Source: Nitrospira lenta (GTDB taxonomy: Bacteria > Nitrospirota > Nitrospiria > Nitrospirales > Nitrospiraceae). Taken from it: a stretch of DNA of 64,000 nt. This document shows positions 47,411 to 56,159 of the stretch, one piece after another. The DNA lies in NCBI RefSeq assembly GCF_900403705.1, contig NZ_OUNR01000019.1, positions 62,001 to 126,000 of the forward strand, read 5' to 3'. A model generated the notes under the pieces. It saw only the letters and a program-made list of their open reading frames with translations, had not been told where the DNA came from and made no database searches. The position numbers were made by a program, and so were the translations under genes. Within the stretch, counting starts at the first letter, position 1; every line of letters begins with the position of its first letter.

Positions 47411-49363
47411 ATGTGTGAGAGCAGGATGGGCCCAGTGAGGCCGGAAGGAAACGATCACCAAGATGGCTTTGACGGGCCATGGTGGCGCTATCCCGTGCTT
47501 CGCAACGCGCTCATGGCCGGCGCACTGGCAGGTGCGGGATTCGTCCTGGCCCATCTCGGGCTGATCTCGTCGCAAATTGAGGGCCTGTGCTACCTCCTGG
47601 CGATCCCCTTAGGCGGGTATCACTGGGGTCGCGAGGCGGTGGAGGCACTCGTTCGCGAACGGGTTGTGGGGATCGACCTCTTGATGCTCGCCGCGACGGT
47701 GGGGTCCGGTATCTTGGGCCTCTGGGATGAAGCGGCCTTTCTCGTCTTTCTCTACGGGTCCGCTGAAGGTTTGGAGGAGTACACGTACGCCCGGACGCGG
47801 TCGGCGATTCGGGCCTTGCTCGATCTCGCGCCGAAGGAAGCTCACGTCCTGCGCAACGGAGAGGAGCTGACCATCCCGGCTGAACGCCTCCAAGTGGGCG
47901 ATCACTTTCTGATTCGCCCTGGCGAGGGGCTCCCCACCGACGGGATCATCCGGTCAGGCAGCTCGAGTCTCGATGAATCCCCAATTACGGGAGAATCCCT
48001 TCCCGTGGACAAGGGGCTGGGGATGAAGGTCTTCGCCGGATCGCTCAACCGGCAGGGCCTCTTAGAAGTCGAAGCGACGGCCCCATTTCAGGACAATACC
48101 CTGGCGAAGATCATTCATCTGGTCGAAGAAGCGCAGGAACGCAAAGGCGCGGCCCAGCAATGGATCGAACGGTTTGGGCGACGGTACAGCCCGGCGGTCT
48201 TGTTGGTGGCCCTCGGATTCCTCATTGTGCCCTATCTCTTGGGATTGCCGCTGGCCGACTGGGCGATGCGAGCCGTGGTCCTGCTCGTCGCCGCGGCACC
48301 CTGCGCCCTGGTGATGTCGACGCCGGTCGCGACCGCCGCCGCGATCGGCACGGCAGGCAAGCGCGGCATCCTCATTAAAGGAGGCGCGCATCTGGAACAC
48401 CTCGGCCGGATTCGCGCGGTCGCGTTCGACAAAACCGGGACCCTCACCTACGGGAGACCAGTGGTGACGGATCTCATTCCGTTCACCGGTTCCGAAGAAG
48501 AACTGCTCGCGTTGGCCGCTGGAATGGAATATGGCTCGGAGCATCCACTGGCCAGGGCGATTGTGGAACGAGCGCGGGCGGCCGAGATCGTGCCAGTGGA
48601 GGTGCGAACGTTTCACGCGCTCATGGGTGCGGGAGCGACCGCGGTCGTGGGAGACCAGAGCTGGTACGTGGGGAGCCCCGATCTGTTCCAACAGCTCGGC
48701 GTGGACCTGACGACGATCGAGGGCCATGTGCGAGCGCTTCAGGCAGAGGGGAAGACCGTGGTCCTCGTGGGCAATCAACACACCCTGCGAGGCCTGTTCG
48801 CGCTGCAGGACCGCATCCGCGAGGGCGTGCGCGAGGTCATCGCGGGCCTGCATACGATGGGCGTCCGCGTCGTCATGCTGACAGGGGACAATGCGCGAAC
48901 AGCGCGGAGCGTCGCCCAGGCGCTGGGAATCGACTCCTACTTGGCGGATCTCAAGCCGGAAGACAAAGTCCGAGCGGTGCACGACCTGGAAGCCCGCTAC
49001 GGCGCTGTGCTGATGGTGGGGGACGGGGTCAACGATGCGCCGGCCCTGGCCGCCGCCACCTGCGGGGTGGCGATGGGTGCGGCGGGGACCGATGCCGCTA
49101 TCGAAGCCGCCGACGTAGCTCTAATGGCCGATGATCTCTCGAAGGTGGGGGAGGCGCTGCGGCTGGGAGCCAAAGCGAGGCAGATCAGCATGGAGAACAT
49201 TGTCTTCTCCCTCGTGCTGCTCGCGGTCCTTATTCCCTTGGCGGTCGGCGGCTTCCTCAGCGTCGCCGTTGCGGTTCTGGTGCATGAAGTCAGTGAGCTT
49301 CTGGCCGTGGCGAATGGGCTCCGGGTCGGCTGGCCAGCAGCCCGCGTCTCAACCTCGGAGTAG
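47411..49363 (+). CDS. PIB-type heavy-metal P-type ATPase with APC motif
   Basis: 650-residue metal exporter. Phosphorylation loop DKTGTLTYG, TGES in the actuator domain, HP in SEHPLARAIV, MLTGDN and VGDGVNDAPAL are all present. There is no N-terminal metal-binding domain. The membrane metal site reads APCALVMSTP where Zn/Cd/Pb pumps have CPC, and the last helices have HEVSELLAVANGLR. Overall it resembles the ZntA/CadA group, but the altered motif leaves the substrate open (Zn, Cd, Pb, Co). The ATG at 47411 has CAAGGGAGG. Placed between czcCBA and czcD-like genes. Confidence 0.88.
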   Translation: MCESRMGPVRPEGNDHQDGFDGPWWRYPVLRNALMAGALAGAGFVLAHLGLISSQIEGLCYLLAIPLGGYHWGREAVEALVRERVVGIDLLMLAATVGSGILGLWDEAAFLVFLYGSAEGLEEYTYARTRSAIRALLDLAPKEAHVLRNGEELTIPAERLQVGDHFLIRPGEGLPTDGIIRSGSSSLDESPITGESLPVDKGLGMKVFAGSLNRQGLLEVEATAPFQDNTLAKIIHLVEEAQERKGAAQQWIERFGRRYSPAVLLVALGFLIVPYLLGLPLADWAMRAVVLLVAAAPCALVMSTPVATAAAIGTAGKRGILIKGGAHLEHLGRIRAVAFDKTGTLTYGRPVVTDLIPFTGSEEELLALAAGMEYGSEHPLARAIVERARAAEIVPVEVRTFHALMGAGATAVVGDQSWYVGSPDLFQQLGVDLTTIEGHVRALQAEGKTVVLVGNQHTLRGLFALQDRIREGVREVIAGLHTMGVRVVMLTGDNARTARSVAQALGIDSYLADLKPEDKVRAVHDLEARYGAVLMVGDGVNDAPALAAATCGVAMGAAGTDAAIEAADVALMADDLSKVGEALRLGAKARQISMENIVFSLVLLAVLIPLAVGGFLSVAVAVLVHEVSELLAVANGLRVGWPAARVSTSE

Positions 49364-49382
49364 CCGATCGAAGGAGGAATTG

Positions 49383-49790
49383 ATGCTGAGCAAGACGATG
49401 GTGATTGTTCCAATCGCATTAATCATGTGGAGCGGATGTCAGTCGACAGCCCCGCCTACGTTGTTGTCCGCGCCGACAGGTGTGAGCGCACCAGCAGCAC
49501 AGCATAATGAAGAGGGGATCCTCGCGTACAAGCAGAATCGGTGGGCCGAAGCCCAGCAGCATTTCGAAGCCGCGATCACAACAGTGCCGATCCTGGCGGA
49601 AGCGCATTACAACCTCGGGAAGACCCTGTACAAACTGAACGCCTTCAAAGAAGGCGATGCCCATTTTATTGAGGCGGCCAACTTGGCACCGGGGAATAAA
49701 GTAATTTGGGATTCTCCAGCCCTCAAGCATGTAACGGTTCCGGAGAAAGAGCCTCCAGGGGGGTCCGACGGGCACGGCCACGGCCACTAA
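49383..49790 (+). CDS. TPR lipoprotein with His-rich C terminus (copy A)
   Basis: 135 residues: lipoprotein signal (VPIALIMWSGCQS), two tetratricopeptide repeats (NEEGILAYKQNRWAEAQQHFEAA, AHYNLGKTLYKLNAFKEGDAHFIEAA), and a tail ending GHGHGH. A periplasmic protein that could bind divalent metal by its tail. GAAGGAGGAATTG gives a strong start. A close paralogue lies at 57973-58383. Confidence 0.85.
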   Translation: MLSKTMVIVPIALIMWSGCQSTAPPTLLSAPTGVSAPAAQHNEEGILAYKQNRWAEAQQHFEAAITTVPILAEAHYNLGKTLYKLNAFKEGDAHFIEAANLAPGNKVIWDSPALKHVTVPEKEPPGGSDGHGHGH

Positions 49791-49877
49791 CGTTCGCCAA
49801 GCCTGGCGTTCATGACGAGGCTTCGTACGTCGTGCACCGCTTGGAAGATAATCGGCAGCTTAGAAAGACGAGGTTCC

Positions 49878-50759
49878 ATGCATAACAATTCAGAGAGTAG
49901 ACCCACGCAGCAAAAGAATCTGCTACGCGTCTTGCTGATCACGGGGACGTTTATGATCATCGAGGTGGTCGGCGGTCTGCTCACGGGAAGTTTGGCATTG
50001 TTGGCGGACGCAGGCCATATGCTGACGGATGTGGCGGCGCTAAGCCTGAGCGCCTTTGCCATATGGATGGCCGCCAGGCCTTCGACACCGGACAAGTCGT
50101 ATGGTTATCACCGGGCAGAAATCCTCGCCGCGGCTATCAATGCCGCAGTGTTGTTGATGCTGGCGATCTGGATCGTCGTTGAGGCCTACCGTCGTTTTTT
50201 CGAACCGCCCCACGTCGCCGGCATTCCGATGTTGTTAATCGGCTTCGTCGGCTTGGCGGTGAATCTTGTCAGCCTGAAGGTACTCGAAGACCATGGGAAC
50301 GAGACCTTGAATATCCGCAGTGCCTACTTAGAAGTGCTCAGTGATGCGATCAGTTCGATCGGAGTTATTCTTGGCGGGGCGACGATATGGTTGACCGGAT
50401 GGTTTCCCATTGATCCGTTGCTCAGTGTCGGCATCAGCCTCTTTATTGTATGGCGCACGTGGGCACTCCTTTCTCAGGCTGTGCACGTCCTCATGGAGGG
50501 GGTGCCGACTCGCCTGAACGCCAGAGAGGTCGGACAAGCGATGGTCGCCGTGCCTGGCGTGAAGGGGATTCATGATCTTCACATCTGGACCATTACCTCC
50601 GGTCTCGACGCCCTCAGTGCCCATGTGGTGGTCCCTGTTGGGGAGGATCGGAACGCAGTGTTGGGACACCTCCAACAGCTTCTACGAGATCGCTTCGGAA
50701 TTGATCATGCCACACTGCAGATTGTGGAGGAACGATCAGACCGAGTTCAGGTGGAATAA
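49878..50759 (+). CDS. czcD: Cation diffusion facilitator (CzcD-like)
   Basis: 293-residue six-helix antiporter exporting Zn, Co or Cd. First metal-site helix LLADAGHMLTDVAALSLS (HxxxD); the second contains YLEVLSDAISSIG, where the usual His is replaced in the HxxxD position by Tyr/Glu context. A C-terminal cytoplasmic domain starts at MEGVPTRLNAREV and has HDLHIWTITSGLDALSAHV. The second site should be examined for altered metal preference. It belongs to the divalent-metal cluster. Confidence 0.92.
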   Translation: MHNNSESRPTQQKNLLRVLLITGTFMIIEVVGGLLTGSLALLADAGHMLTDVAALSLSAFAIWMAARPSTPDKSYGYHRAEILAAAINAAVLLMLAIWIVVEAYRRFFEPPHVAGIPMLLIGFVGLAVNLVSLKVLEDHGNETLNIRSAYLEVLSDAISSIGVILGGATIWLTGWFPIDPLLSVGISLFIVWRTWALLSQAVHVLMEGVPTRLNAREVGQAMVAVPGVKGIHDLHIWTITSGLDALSAHVVVPVGEDRNAVLGHLQQLLRDRFGIDHATLQIVEERSDRVQVE

Positions 50760-50813
50760 ATATCCGAGAAGGTTCGGACTGGGTGAGTATATCTTGACTT
50801 TCTTTTCCCCGAT

Positions 50814-51182
50814 TTGAGCGTGGCCTCAGCCGGAGTGGCATCAACTATCGGAGTTGTCATGCCGGTCTATCTCAACGAAGCGTATGAACGGCGAGTGCGT
50901 GAAGGCCGCAGGACGACAGTTCAAGACCTGCGTGAGGTCATGATGGAAGGAGTAGTTCAGCGGGTGCGGCTCAAGGTGATGACCGTCACTGCCGTCATGG
51001 GCGGGTTATTGCCAATCATGTGGACCACCGGTCCCGACGCCGATATGATGAAACGGATCGCTGCACCGATGATTGGTGGTATGGCCGACTCGACCATCCT
51101 TACGCTGATCTTTCTTCCGATCCTCTATGCCATGTGGCGACGCGTTCAGCTCTGTTGCGTGATTCCGAGTCCTGTATCGTAG
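50814..51182 (+). pseudogene. CusA C-terminal fragment 2
   Basis: About 120 codons matching the last three membrane helices of CusA (ASTIGVVMPVYLNEAYERRVREGR, GGLLPIMWTTGPDADMMKRIAAPMIGG, ILYAMWRR), followed by an unrelated end (VQLCCVIPSPVS). It begins at almost the same CusA residue as fragment 1. The 3' part is the start of a segment duplicated at 58.5 kb. Confidence 0.88.
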
Positions 51183-51374
51183 AGAGTTGCGGTAGGAAGC
51201 CATGAACCAGAGCAAATATAAATGTGCTTTACCTGAATGAGCGGAGACACAGAAGGGCGGCACATTGAGAAGCCGACCTTCTGCCCTCTCAGCGGTCAGC
51301 TCACGAGGTTATGCACCCACTGCCACGCCTTGGAAGCGGCCTCATAGGGGCAAAAGCCAAACTGTTCTACCCAG
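51026..51374 (+). repeat. Duplicated segment, copy A
   Basis: Closely similar to 58533-58880: the CusA 3' fragment, a hairpin, and the peptide-gene remnant read on the minus strand. Beyond 51374 the similarity jumps to 59579, so about 700 bp (peptide start, divergent promoters, merR, 5' part of ahpD) is missing in this copy. Confidence 0.85.
51296..51374 (-). pseudogene. Remnant of the 28-residue peptide gene
   Basis: Reads VEQFGFCPYEAASKAWQWVHNLVS and a stop, differing from the intact copy by Glu to Gln and Ile to Val. The start codon, ribosome site and promoter are lost at the breakpoint near 51374. Confidence 0.75.
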
Positions 51375-51392
51375 TAGAAGCTCCTGACTGCG

Positions 51393-51617
51393 ATGGCTAT
51401 CTCGATGGCGATTCGTTGCAAACCCTGTATCAGGGCTTATGTGAGGATGGCCTATGATAAGGGCGTCTCACAGGAGGAGCTGATTGAATTCCTCGAAGTG
51501 GCCATGACGATGCAAGGCTGTCCGGGGGAAGAATGGGCGCTCAAGGCGTATCGTGGCTACAAGGAATGTCTGATGGGCGGGCCCACAGACAAGACCGCGT
51601 TGTGCTGCGAACACTGA
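51393..51617 (+). pseudogene. AhpD-like protein, N-terminally truncated
   Basis: 74 residues equivalent to residues ~45-118 of the intact protein at 59460. CKPC and VSQEELIEFLEVAMTMQGCPGEEWALKA are kept, but the first ~45 residues are lost by the deletion. It still has an ATG, so expression is not excluded. Confidence 0.75.
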
Positions 51618-51725
51618 GCTTCCGACGCATCAGGGAGTAAGAGGGGCCTCGCATAGTATTTTGAACATATAGACCTGTTGCGCCGCTGGAGGACTGACGA
51701 TAGGCTACGCAGAGAGAGGAACTCC

Positions 51726-52343
51726 ATGAACAAGAAGAAGCAGGCAGTTCCACAAGACGAGCTCTCCTTCACCGCATCAAACGCGACTCCTGAACCTCAC
51801 CTGAACGATATGATCCAACGGCTTCTAGAGCACGAGTCTGCGTTTCGAGTGTTCTTACATCGTCGTGTCGGTGATGAGGCGGTGGCGGAGGACTTATTGC
51901 AACAAAGTATGATTCGAGCCGTTCAACGTCACCATTCTGTGCGAAATGATGACAGTGTGGTGGCCTGGTTCTATAAAATCATTCGCCACACACTCATCGA
52001 CTATTATCGATCGAAAAGTGCAGAAGCTCGTCGCAATGAAGCCTTTCTCCAAGAACTGACTCTCTCTGGAGACGATAAGGAGCCTCCGATCGATGAGATG
52101 AAAACCACCGTCTGCACTTGCCTTCACCGTCTCCTTCCGAAGTTGCGTTCGAACTATGCCGAGCTCATCCGGCGCATTGATCTCGAGGACGAATCTCCGA
52201 AACGCGTGGCGGAGGAGTTGAAGATCTCTCAAAGCAATCTCACGGTTCGGTTGCACCGAGCCCGTCAAGCCTTGCGCGCCAGCCTGGAACAGTCCTGCGG
52301 GGTCTGCAGTACACACGGCTGCCTGAATTGCACGTGCGACTAA
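51726..52343 (+). CDS. ECF sigma factor with cysteine-rich C-terminal tail (CorE-like)
   Basis: 205 residues. Sigma-2 region: FRVFLHRRVGDEAVAEDLLQQSMIRAVQ and VAWFYKIIRHTLIDYYRSKSA. Sigma-4 region: LIRRIDLEDESPKRVAEELKISQSNLTVRLHRARQALR. The tail has Cys 191, 194, 199, 202 and 204 (CGVCSTHGCLNCTC), and a CTC motif (130, 132) lies between the two regions. This layout matches the metal-sensing ECF class known from Myxococcus CorE, which needs no anti-sigma protein, and none is encoded here. It stands upstream of copZ and copA, so direct metal control of these genes is inferred. AGAGAGGAAC precedes the ATG. Confidence 0.85.
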   Translation: MNKKKQAVPQDELSFTASNATPEPHLNDMIQRLLEHESAFRVFLHRRVGDEAVAEDLLQQSMIRAVQRHHSVRNDDSVVAWFYKIIRHTLIDYYRSKSAEARRNEAFLQELTLSGDDKEPPIDEMKTTVCTCLHRLLPKLRSNYAELIRRIDLEDESPKRVAEELKISQSNLTVRLHRARQALRASLEQSCGVCSTHGCLNCTCD

Positions 52344-52400
52344 ACAGCGGCACCGTCCGCAACGATGAGTCCTCGCCTCATACCCACGCCCAATCGTATC

Positions 52401-52413
52401 TACAGGCACTGTA
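52401..52413. promoter_or_regulatory. Dyad upstream of copZ
   Basis: TACAG-GCA-CTGTA, perfect 5-3-5 inverted repeat about 90 bp before copZ, next to an AT-rich TAATAATT. Possible operator; identity of the regulator unknown. Confidence 0.25.
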
Positions 52414-52504
52414 ATAATTGGCGTCCTCTTCCGTCTGAAGGGGTGAAGGATGCGCGTTTCTTGAATGTGAGATGCGCGAAACCCACTCACTGAGGAGGTT
52501 CGAC

Positions 52505-52723
52505 ATGGACGAATTGACCCTGAAGATCGCCGGAATGAGCTGCGGGCATTGCGTCGGACAGGTCACGAAGGCGCTGACCCGGCTCGACGGTGTGCGGGTG
52601 AACAGCGTGAAGGTCGGCGAAGCAATCGTCGTTTATGACCCGAGGGAGATCGTTCCCACGGAGATTATCCAAGCTGTGAACGAGGCGGGATATGAGGCCG
52701 AGTTGGTCAGGAGGGTGGCATGA
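52505..52723 (+). CDS. copZ: CopZ-like copper chaperone (HMA domain)
   Basis: 72-residue ferredoxin-like HMA protein with the metal site GMSCGHC and the family end NEAGYEAEL. Delivers Cu(I) to the CopA ATPase encoded two genes later. GAGGAGG precedes the ATG; its stop overlaps the next start (ATGA). Confidence 0.93.
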   Translation: MDELTLKIAGMSCGHCVGQVTKALTRLDGVRVNSVKVGEAIVVYDPREIVPTEIIQAVNEAGYEAELVRRVA

Positions 52724-53099
52724 GCATGATGGAATGGATGGTCATCATCGGCGGCATCGCGGCGATGATCTGGATCAACTGGTACTTCTTTCTGGCCCGA
52801 CAGACGGTGTCGAACGCCGCGATCAATGTGGAGGGAGTCCAGGAGGTCGCCATTGTGGTTGAAGGCGGCTATCACCCAGCCGTGGTGAGCGTGAGAGGGA
52901 CAGGCCGGTCCGGCTCGTCTTTGACCGACGAGAACGGTCAGGTTGCTCGGAAGAGATCGTCTTTCCAGATTTTGGGGTCCACAAGTGCTTGCCCGCCTTC
53001 CGAAAGACCACGATCGAGCTGACGCCGACACAGACAGGCGATTTCGTGTTCACCTGCGGGATGAGCATGTTGCGCGGCCGGCTCATCGTGCAAGACTGA
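52720..53099 (+). pseudogene. Cupredoxin-domain membrane protein, frameshifted
   Basis: Starts in frame with a membrane helix (MEWMVIIGGIAAMIWINWYFFLA) and VVEGGYHPAVVSVR. The cupredoxin ending then continues in another frame from about 52905 to 53099: [49 protein letters not shown] one-base deletion near 52890-52905 explains both parts. If intact it would hold a Cu site (Cys-Ser-Glu, Cys, Cys-Gly-Met-Ser-Met) next to copZ and copA. A sequencing error cannot be excluded. Confidence 0.8.
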
Positions 53100-53112
53100 C
53101 GAGGAGGAAACC

Positions 53113-55539
53113 ATGCCGACCACGACTCCCTTGATACTGATAGAGAAACGGAACCCAAAAAATACGGCTCAACAAACCGGGACCAATGCAGTGACTGCCC
53201 ATGAGAAGGTCACAATTCCCGTGAAGGGAATGACCTGCGCCGCCTGTCAGGCGCGCGTGCAACGGGCGCTACAGGCAAAACCGGGCGTCTTCGACGCCTC
53301 AGTGAATCTCATGCTGAAGAATGCCGCCGTCACGTACGATCCTGTGGTGACCTCCCCCAAGGCCCTGGTCGAGACGATCCGCGAGACCGGGTATGGTGCA
53401 GAACTCGCCGCGCAGGATCAGACTGCGTTCGATGAACAGGAGGCACAGGATCGGGCGCAGGAGGAAGAGTATCGGGAACTCAGGCACAAGGCGTTATTGA
53501 GTGGAAGCATCGGTTTGTTGGCCATGACACTCTCCATGCCGCTTATGGGGGCTGCCGATGCAGATGTCCATGGACCGGTTGCCGATCTGTTCATGCGATG
53601 GGCGATGGAATCAATGACCCCCGCCATCCATGCCGTCGCTCCCTGGCTCTATACGTTCACCCCATGGGTATTATCGTACGCGCTGCTCGCGCTGACCCTG
53701 CTCGTCATGGGTTGGGCGGGGCGGCATTTCTATGTGCGCGCCTGGTCCGCCTTCCGACATCACTCGGCGAACATGAACACACTCATCGCCGTGGGCACAG
53801 GGGCCGCCTTCCTCTACTCCGTGCTGGCGACTGTGGCGCCGGAGTTCTTCCTGAGTCGGGGCGTGCTGCCGGACCTCTATTATGAGGCGGTGATCATGAT
53901 CATTGCGCTGATCCTGACCGGCAACGCGCTGGAAGCGCGGGCCAAACGACAGACTTCCGTGGCCTTGAGGCGCCTGGTGGAACTCCAACCGAAAACGGCG
54001 CGGGTGGTGCGGGCCGGCGCTGAGGTCGACATCCCAGTGAACGACGTGCAGAGCGAGGAGATCGTGATCGTGCGGCCGGGAGAACGCATCCCTGTGGACG
54101 GAGCAATCATTTCCGGGACGAGCGCGGTCGATGAATCGATGGTGACGGGCGAATCATTGCCGGTCGAAAAACAGCCGGGGGATCGCCTCATCGGTGGCAC
54201 GATCAATAGGACCGGCGCCTTCCGGTATCGCGCGACGACGCTGGGGTCGGACAGCGTCCTGGCCCACATCGTCAAGCTGATGTGTGATGCTCAGGGCTCA
54301 CGGGCTCCCATCCAGAGGCTCGCCGATCAGGTCAGCGGGATCTTCGTGCCGATCGTGCTGTCACTCGCGATCGCGACGTTTGTGATCTGGTTTGTTACGG
54401 CTGACCAGGCGCCGGCCATGCGTGCGTTTGCCGCGGCGGTTGCGGTCCTGATCATTGCCTGCCCCTGCGCAATGGGACTTGCCGTGCCGACTGCCGTCAT
54501 GGTGGCGACCGGCAAGGGAGCCGAAAGGGGTATCCTGATCAAGGGCGGTGAGGCGTTGCAGCGGGCTGGGCAGATTAACACCGTCGTGTTGGATAAGACC
54601 GGCACGATCACCGAGGGACGGCCGACCGTCACGGACGTGGTACCGGTTTGGGGTACGGAGTGGTCTGAAAAAGATCTCGTACGGCTGGTCGCCTCGATCG
54701 AGGCCTCCTCTGAACATCCGCTGGCTGAGGCGATCGTGCGCTATGCGAACGAGCAGTCGTTGCCCCTGGCGACGGCAGACTCGTTCCAATCGGTCACGGG
54801 ACAGGGAGCAACTGGCGTGGTAGATGGTGCCGCGCTGGCTGTTGGCAATGAGGCGCTCATGGCTGATTATGCGGTGGATCTCACCGCAGTGAAAGAGGAG
54901 GTGGAACGTCTAGCCGGTGAAGGAAAAACGCCGATGTATATCGCGATCAACGGGAAGTTGGCAGGGTTGATTGCCGTAGCCGACCCGATCAAGCCCACAT
55001 CTCGTGAGGCCATTCAAAAATTGAACCAGCTGGGGCTCATGGTGGTGATGCTGACTGGGGATCACCGCCGCACGGCGGAGGCCATCGCACGGCAGGCCGG
55101 GATTGACCGCGTGGTCGCTGGGGTGTTGCCGGAAGGCAAAGTGGCCGAGGTCCGTCGCCGACAGCAGGCGGGAGAGGTCGTCGCGATGGTGGGCGATGGC
55201 ATCAACGATGCTCCTGCCCTGGCACAGGCCGATGTCGGGTTCGCAATCGGCACCGGCACCGATATCGCTATGGAAGCGAGCGACGTGACATTGATGCGGA
55301 ACGATCTCCGCGGCGTCGTGTCGGCTATTTTGCTAGCCAGGCGAACGATGCGGACGATGAAACAAAATTTGTTCTGGGCATTTGTCTACAACGTCGTGGG
55401 CATTCCCGTCGCGGCCGGTATTCTCTACCCGGCCTTCGGTATTCTGCTCAGCCCCATTCTTGCCAGTGCGGCCATGGCGTTCAGTTCAGTCAGCGTGGTG
55501 ACGAACAGCCTCCGCCTCCGGCATGCGCGGGTGGCGTGA
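53113..55539 (+). CDS. copA: Cu(I)-exporting P1B-1 ATPase
   Basis: 808 residues. N-terminal HMA domain with [11 protein letters not shown] (residues ~36-46), eight membrane helices, TGES, the metal-site [47 protein letters not shown], and the P1B-1 markers [11 protein letters not shown] and [15 protein letters not shown]. Exports cytoplasmic Cu(I) to the periplasm. An extended N-terminal leader before the HMA is unusual but short. Transcribed with copZ and the cupredoxin gene. Confidence 0.96.
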   Translation: MPTTTPLILIEKRNPKNTAQQTGTNAVTAHEKVTIPVKGMTCAACQARVQRALQAKPGVFDASVNLMLKNAAVTYDPVVTSPKALVETIRETGYGAELAAQDQTAFDEQEAQDRAQEEEYRELRHKALLSGSIGLLAMTLSMPLMGAADADVHGPVADLFMRWAMESMTPAIHAVAPWLYTFTPWVLSYALLALTLLVMGWAGRHFYVRAWSAFRHHSANMNTLIAVGTGAAFLYSVLATVAPEFFLSRGVLPDLYYEAVIMIIALILTGNALEARAKRQTSVALRRLVELQPKTARVVRAGAEVDIPVNDVQSEEIVIVRPGERIPVDGAIISGTSAVDESMVTGESLPVEKQPGDRLIGGTINRTGAFRYRATTLGSDSVLAHIVKLMCDAQGSRAPIQRLADQVSGIFVPIVLSLAIATFVIWFVTADQAPAMRAFAAAVAVLIIACPCAMGLAVPTAVMVATGKGAERGILIKGGEALQRAGQINTVVLDKTGTITEGRPTVTDVVPVWGTEWSEKDLVRLVASIEASSEHPLAEAIVRYANEQSLPLATADSFQSVTGQGATGVVDGAALAVGNEALMADYAVDLTAVKEEVERLAGEGKTPMYIAINGKLAGLIAVADPIKPTSREAIQKLNQLGLMVVMLTGDHRRTAEAIARQAGIDRVVAGVLPEGKVAEVRRRQQAGEVVAMVGDGINDAPALAQADVGFAIGTGTDIAMEASDVTLMRNDLRGVVSAILLARRTMRTMKQNLFWAFVYNVVGIPVAAGILYPAFGILLSPILASAAMAFSSVSVVTNSLRLRHARVA

Positions 55540-55744
55540 GGAGTTCGGATGCGAGGTGAGAGCGATCAACAGATCAATGAAAACCTATAAACCAAGACGC
55601 CCAAGAAGCCATACACGATCACCGTTATCGAGTACGAGGAACGATCGATCCAAGAAAGATCCCCTATGGTCCAACTGGGCAGCATCTTGGATATGGCCCT
55701 TGCCGCTTTGTGAAGGCTCACGTTCTGAAGTGGGCACCGTTCAT

Positions 55745-55773
55745 TTGACCAAGCACAGGTGCTGATGTATTAT
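55745..55773 (+). promoter_or_regulatory. Promoter with internal palindrome
   Basis: TTGACC (55745-55750) and TATTAT (55768-55773), 17-bp spacer. The spacer contains the perfect palindrome AGCACAGGTGCT (55752-55763), a likely operator. The expected transcription start lies within a few bases of the ATG at 55784, so translation may be leaderless. Confidence 0.6.
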
Positions 55774-55783
55774 CAGCCTCGTT

Positions 55784-56038
55784 ATGACTAAACTCTTCCT
55801 TCTCGGTCTGCTGTGTCTGTCAGTGTTGTGCATGGTCCCGCTCATGGGGAGCCATCATCTGGCCTCAGACCATCTGCACCACGATGCGTCAGTCTCCTGC
55901 TCTACCTGCATGGGATCTGCGGCCATGAGTACGGTCGGTGTTCTCTTCGCCTTGCTGGGCTTTTCGAGTCTCATCATTCCGGCTGCGCCTCTTCTCACAC
56001 TGGTCGTCGATCAGTTCCATCCTCCCCGCGTGCGCTGA
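55784..56038 (+). CDS. Small exported/membrane protein with His and Cys cluster
   Basis: 84 residues: signal-like helix (LFLLGLLCLSVLCMVPLMG), then SHHLASDHLHHDASVSCSTCMGS, which carries five His and a CxxC. A second hydrophobic segment (VGVLFALLGFSSLIIPAAPLLTLVV) and a short tail follow. A periplasmic-loop metal binder is inferred. First gene of a likely transcript with the next two. Confidence 0.65.
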   Translation: MTKLFLLGLLCLSVLCMVPLMGSHHLASDHLHHDASVSCSTCMGSAAMSTVGVLFALLGFSSLIIPAAPLLTLVVDQFHPPRVR

Positions 56039-56159
56039 CGCTGTAACGCCGTTTCGTCTTCCAGAAAGCATTATCAGAAAACAGCCGTGACAGGTTCACG
56101 TGTGCTGGTCAGCTGTGTTTGAACAGCGGATCCGCTCAGGCGTTCCAGGAGAGAACATC

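Noticed and set aside
52401-52413. CopY-type cop box
   Set aside because: The dyad is TACAGGCACTGTA; the cop box needs two bases between TACA and TGTA, here there are five.
55523-55765. 80-codon open frame after copA
   Set aside because: Overlaps the copA end and the next promoter, basic low-complexity product, no ribosome site.
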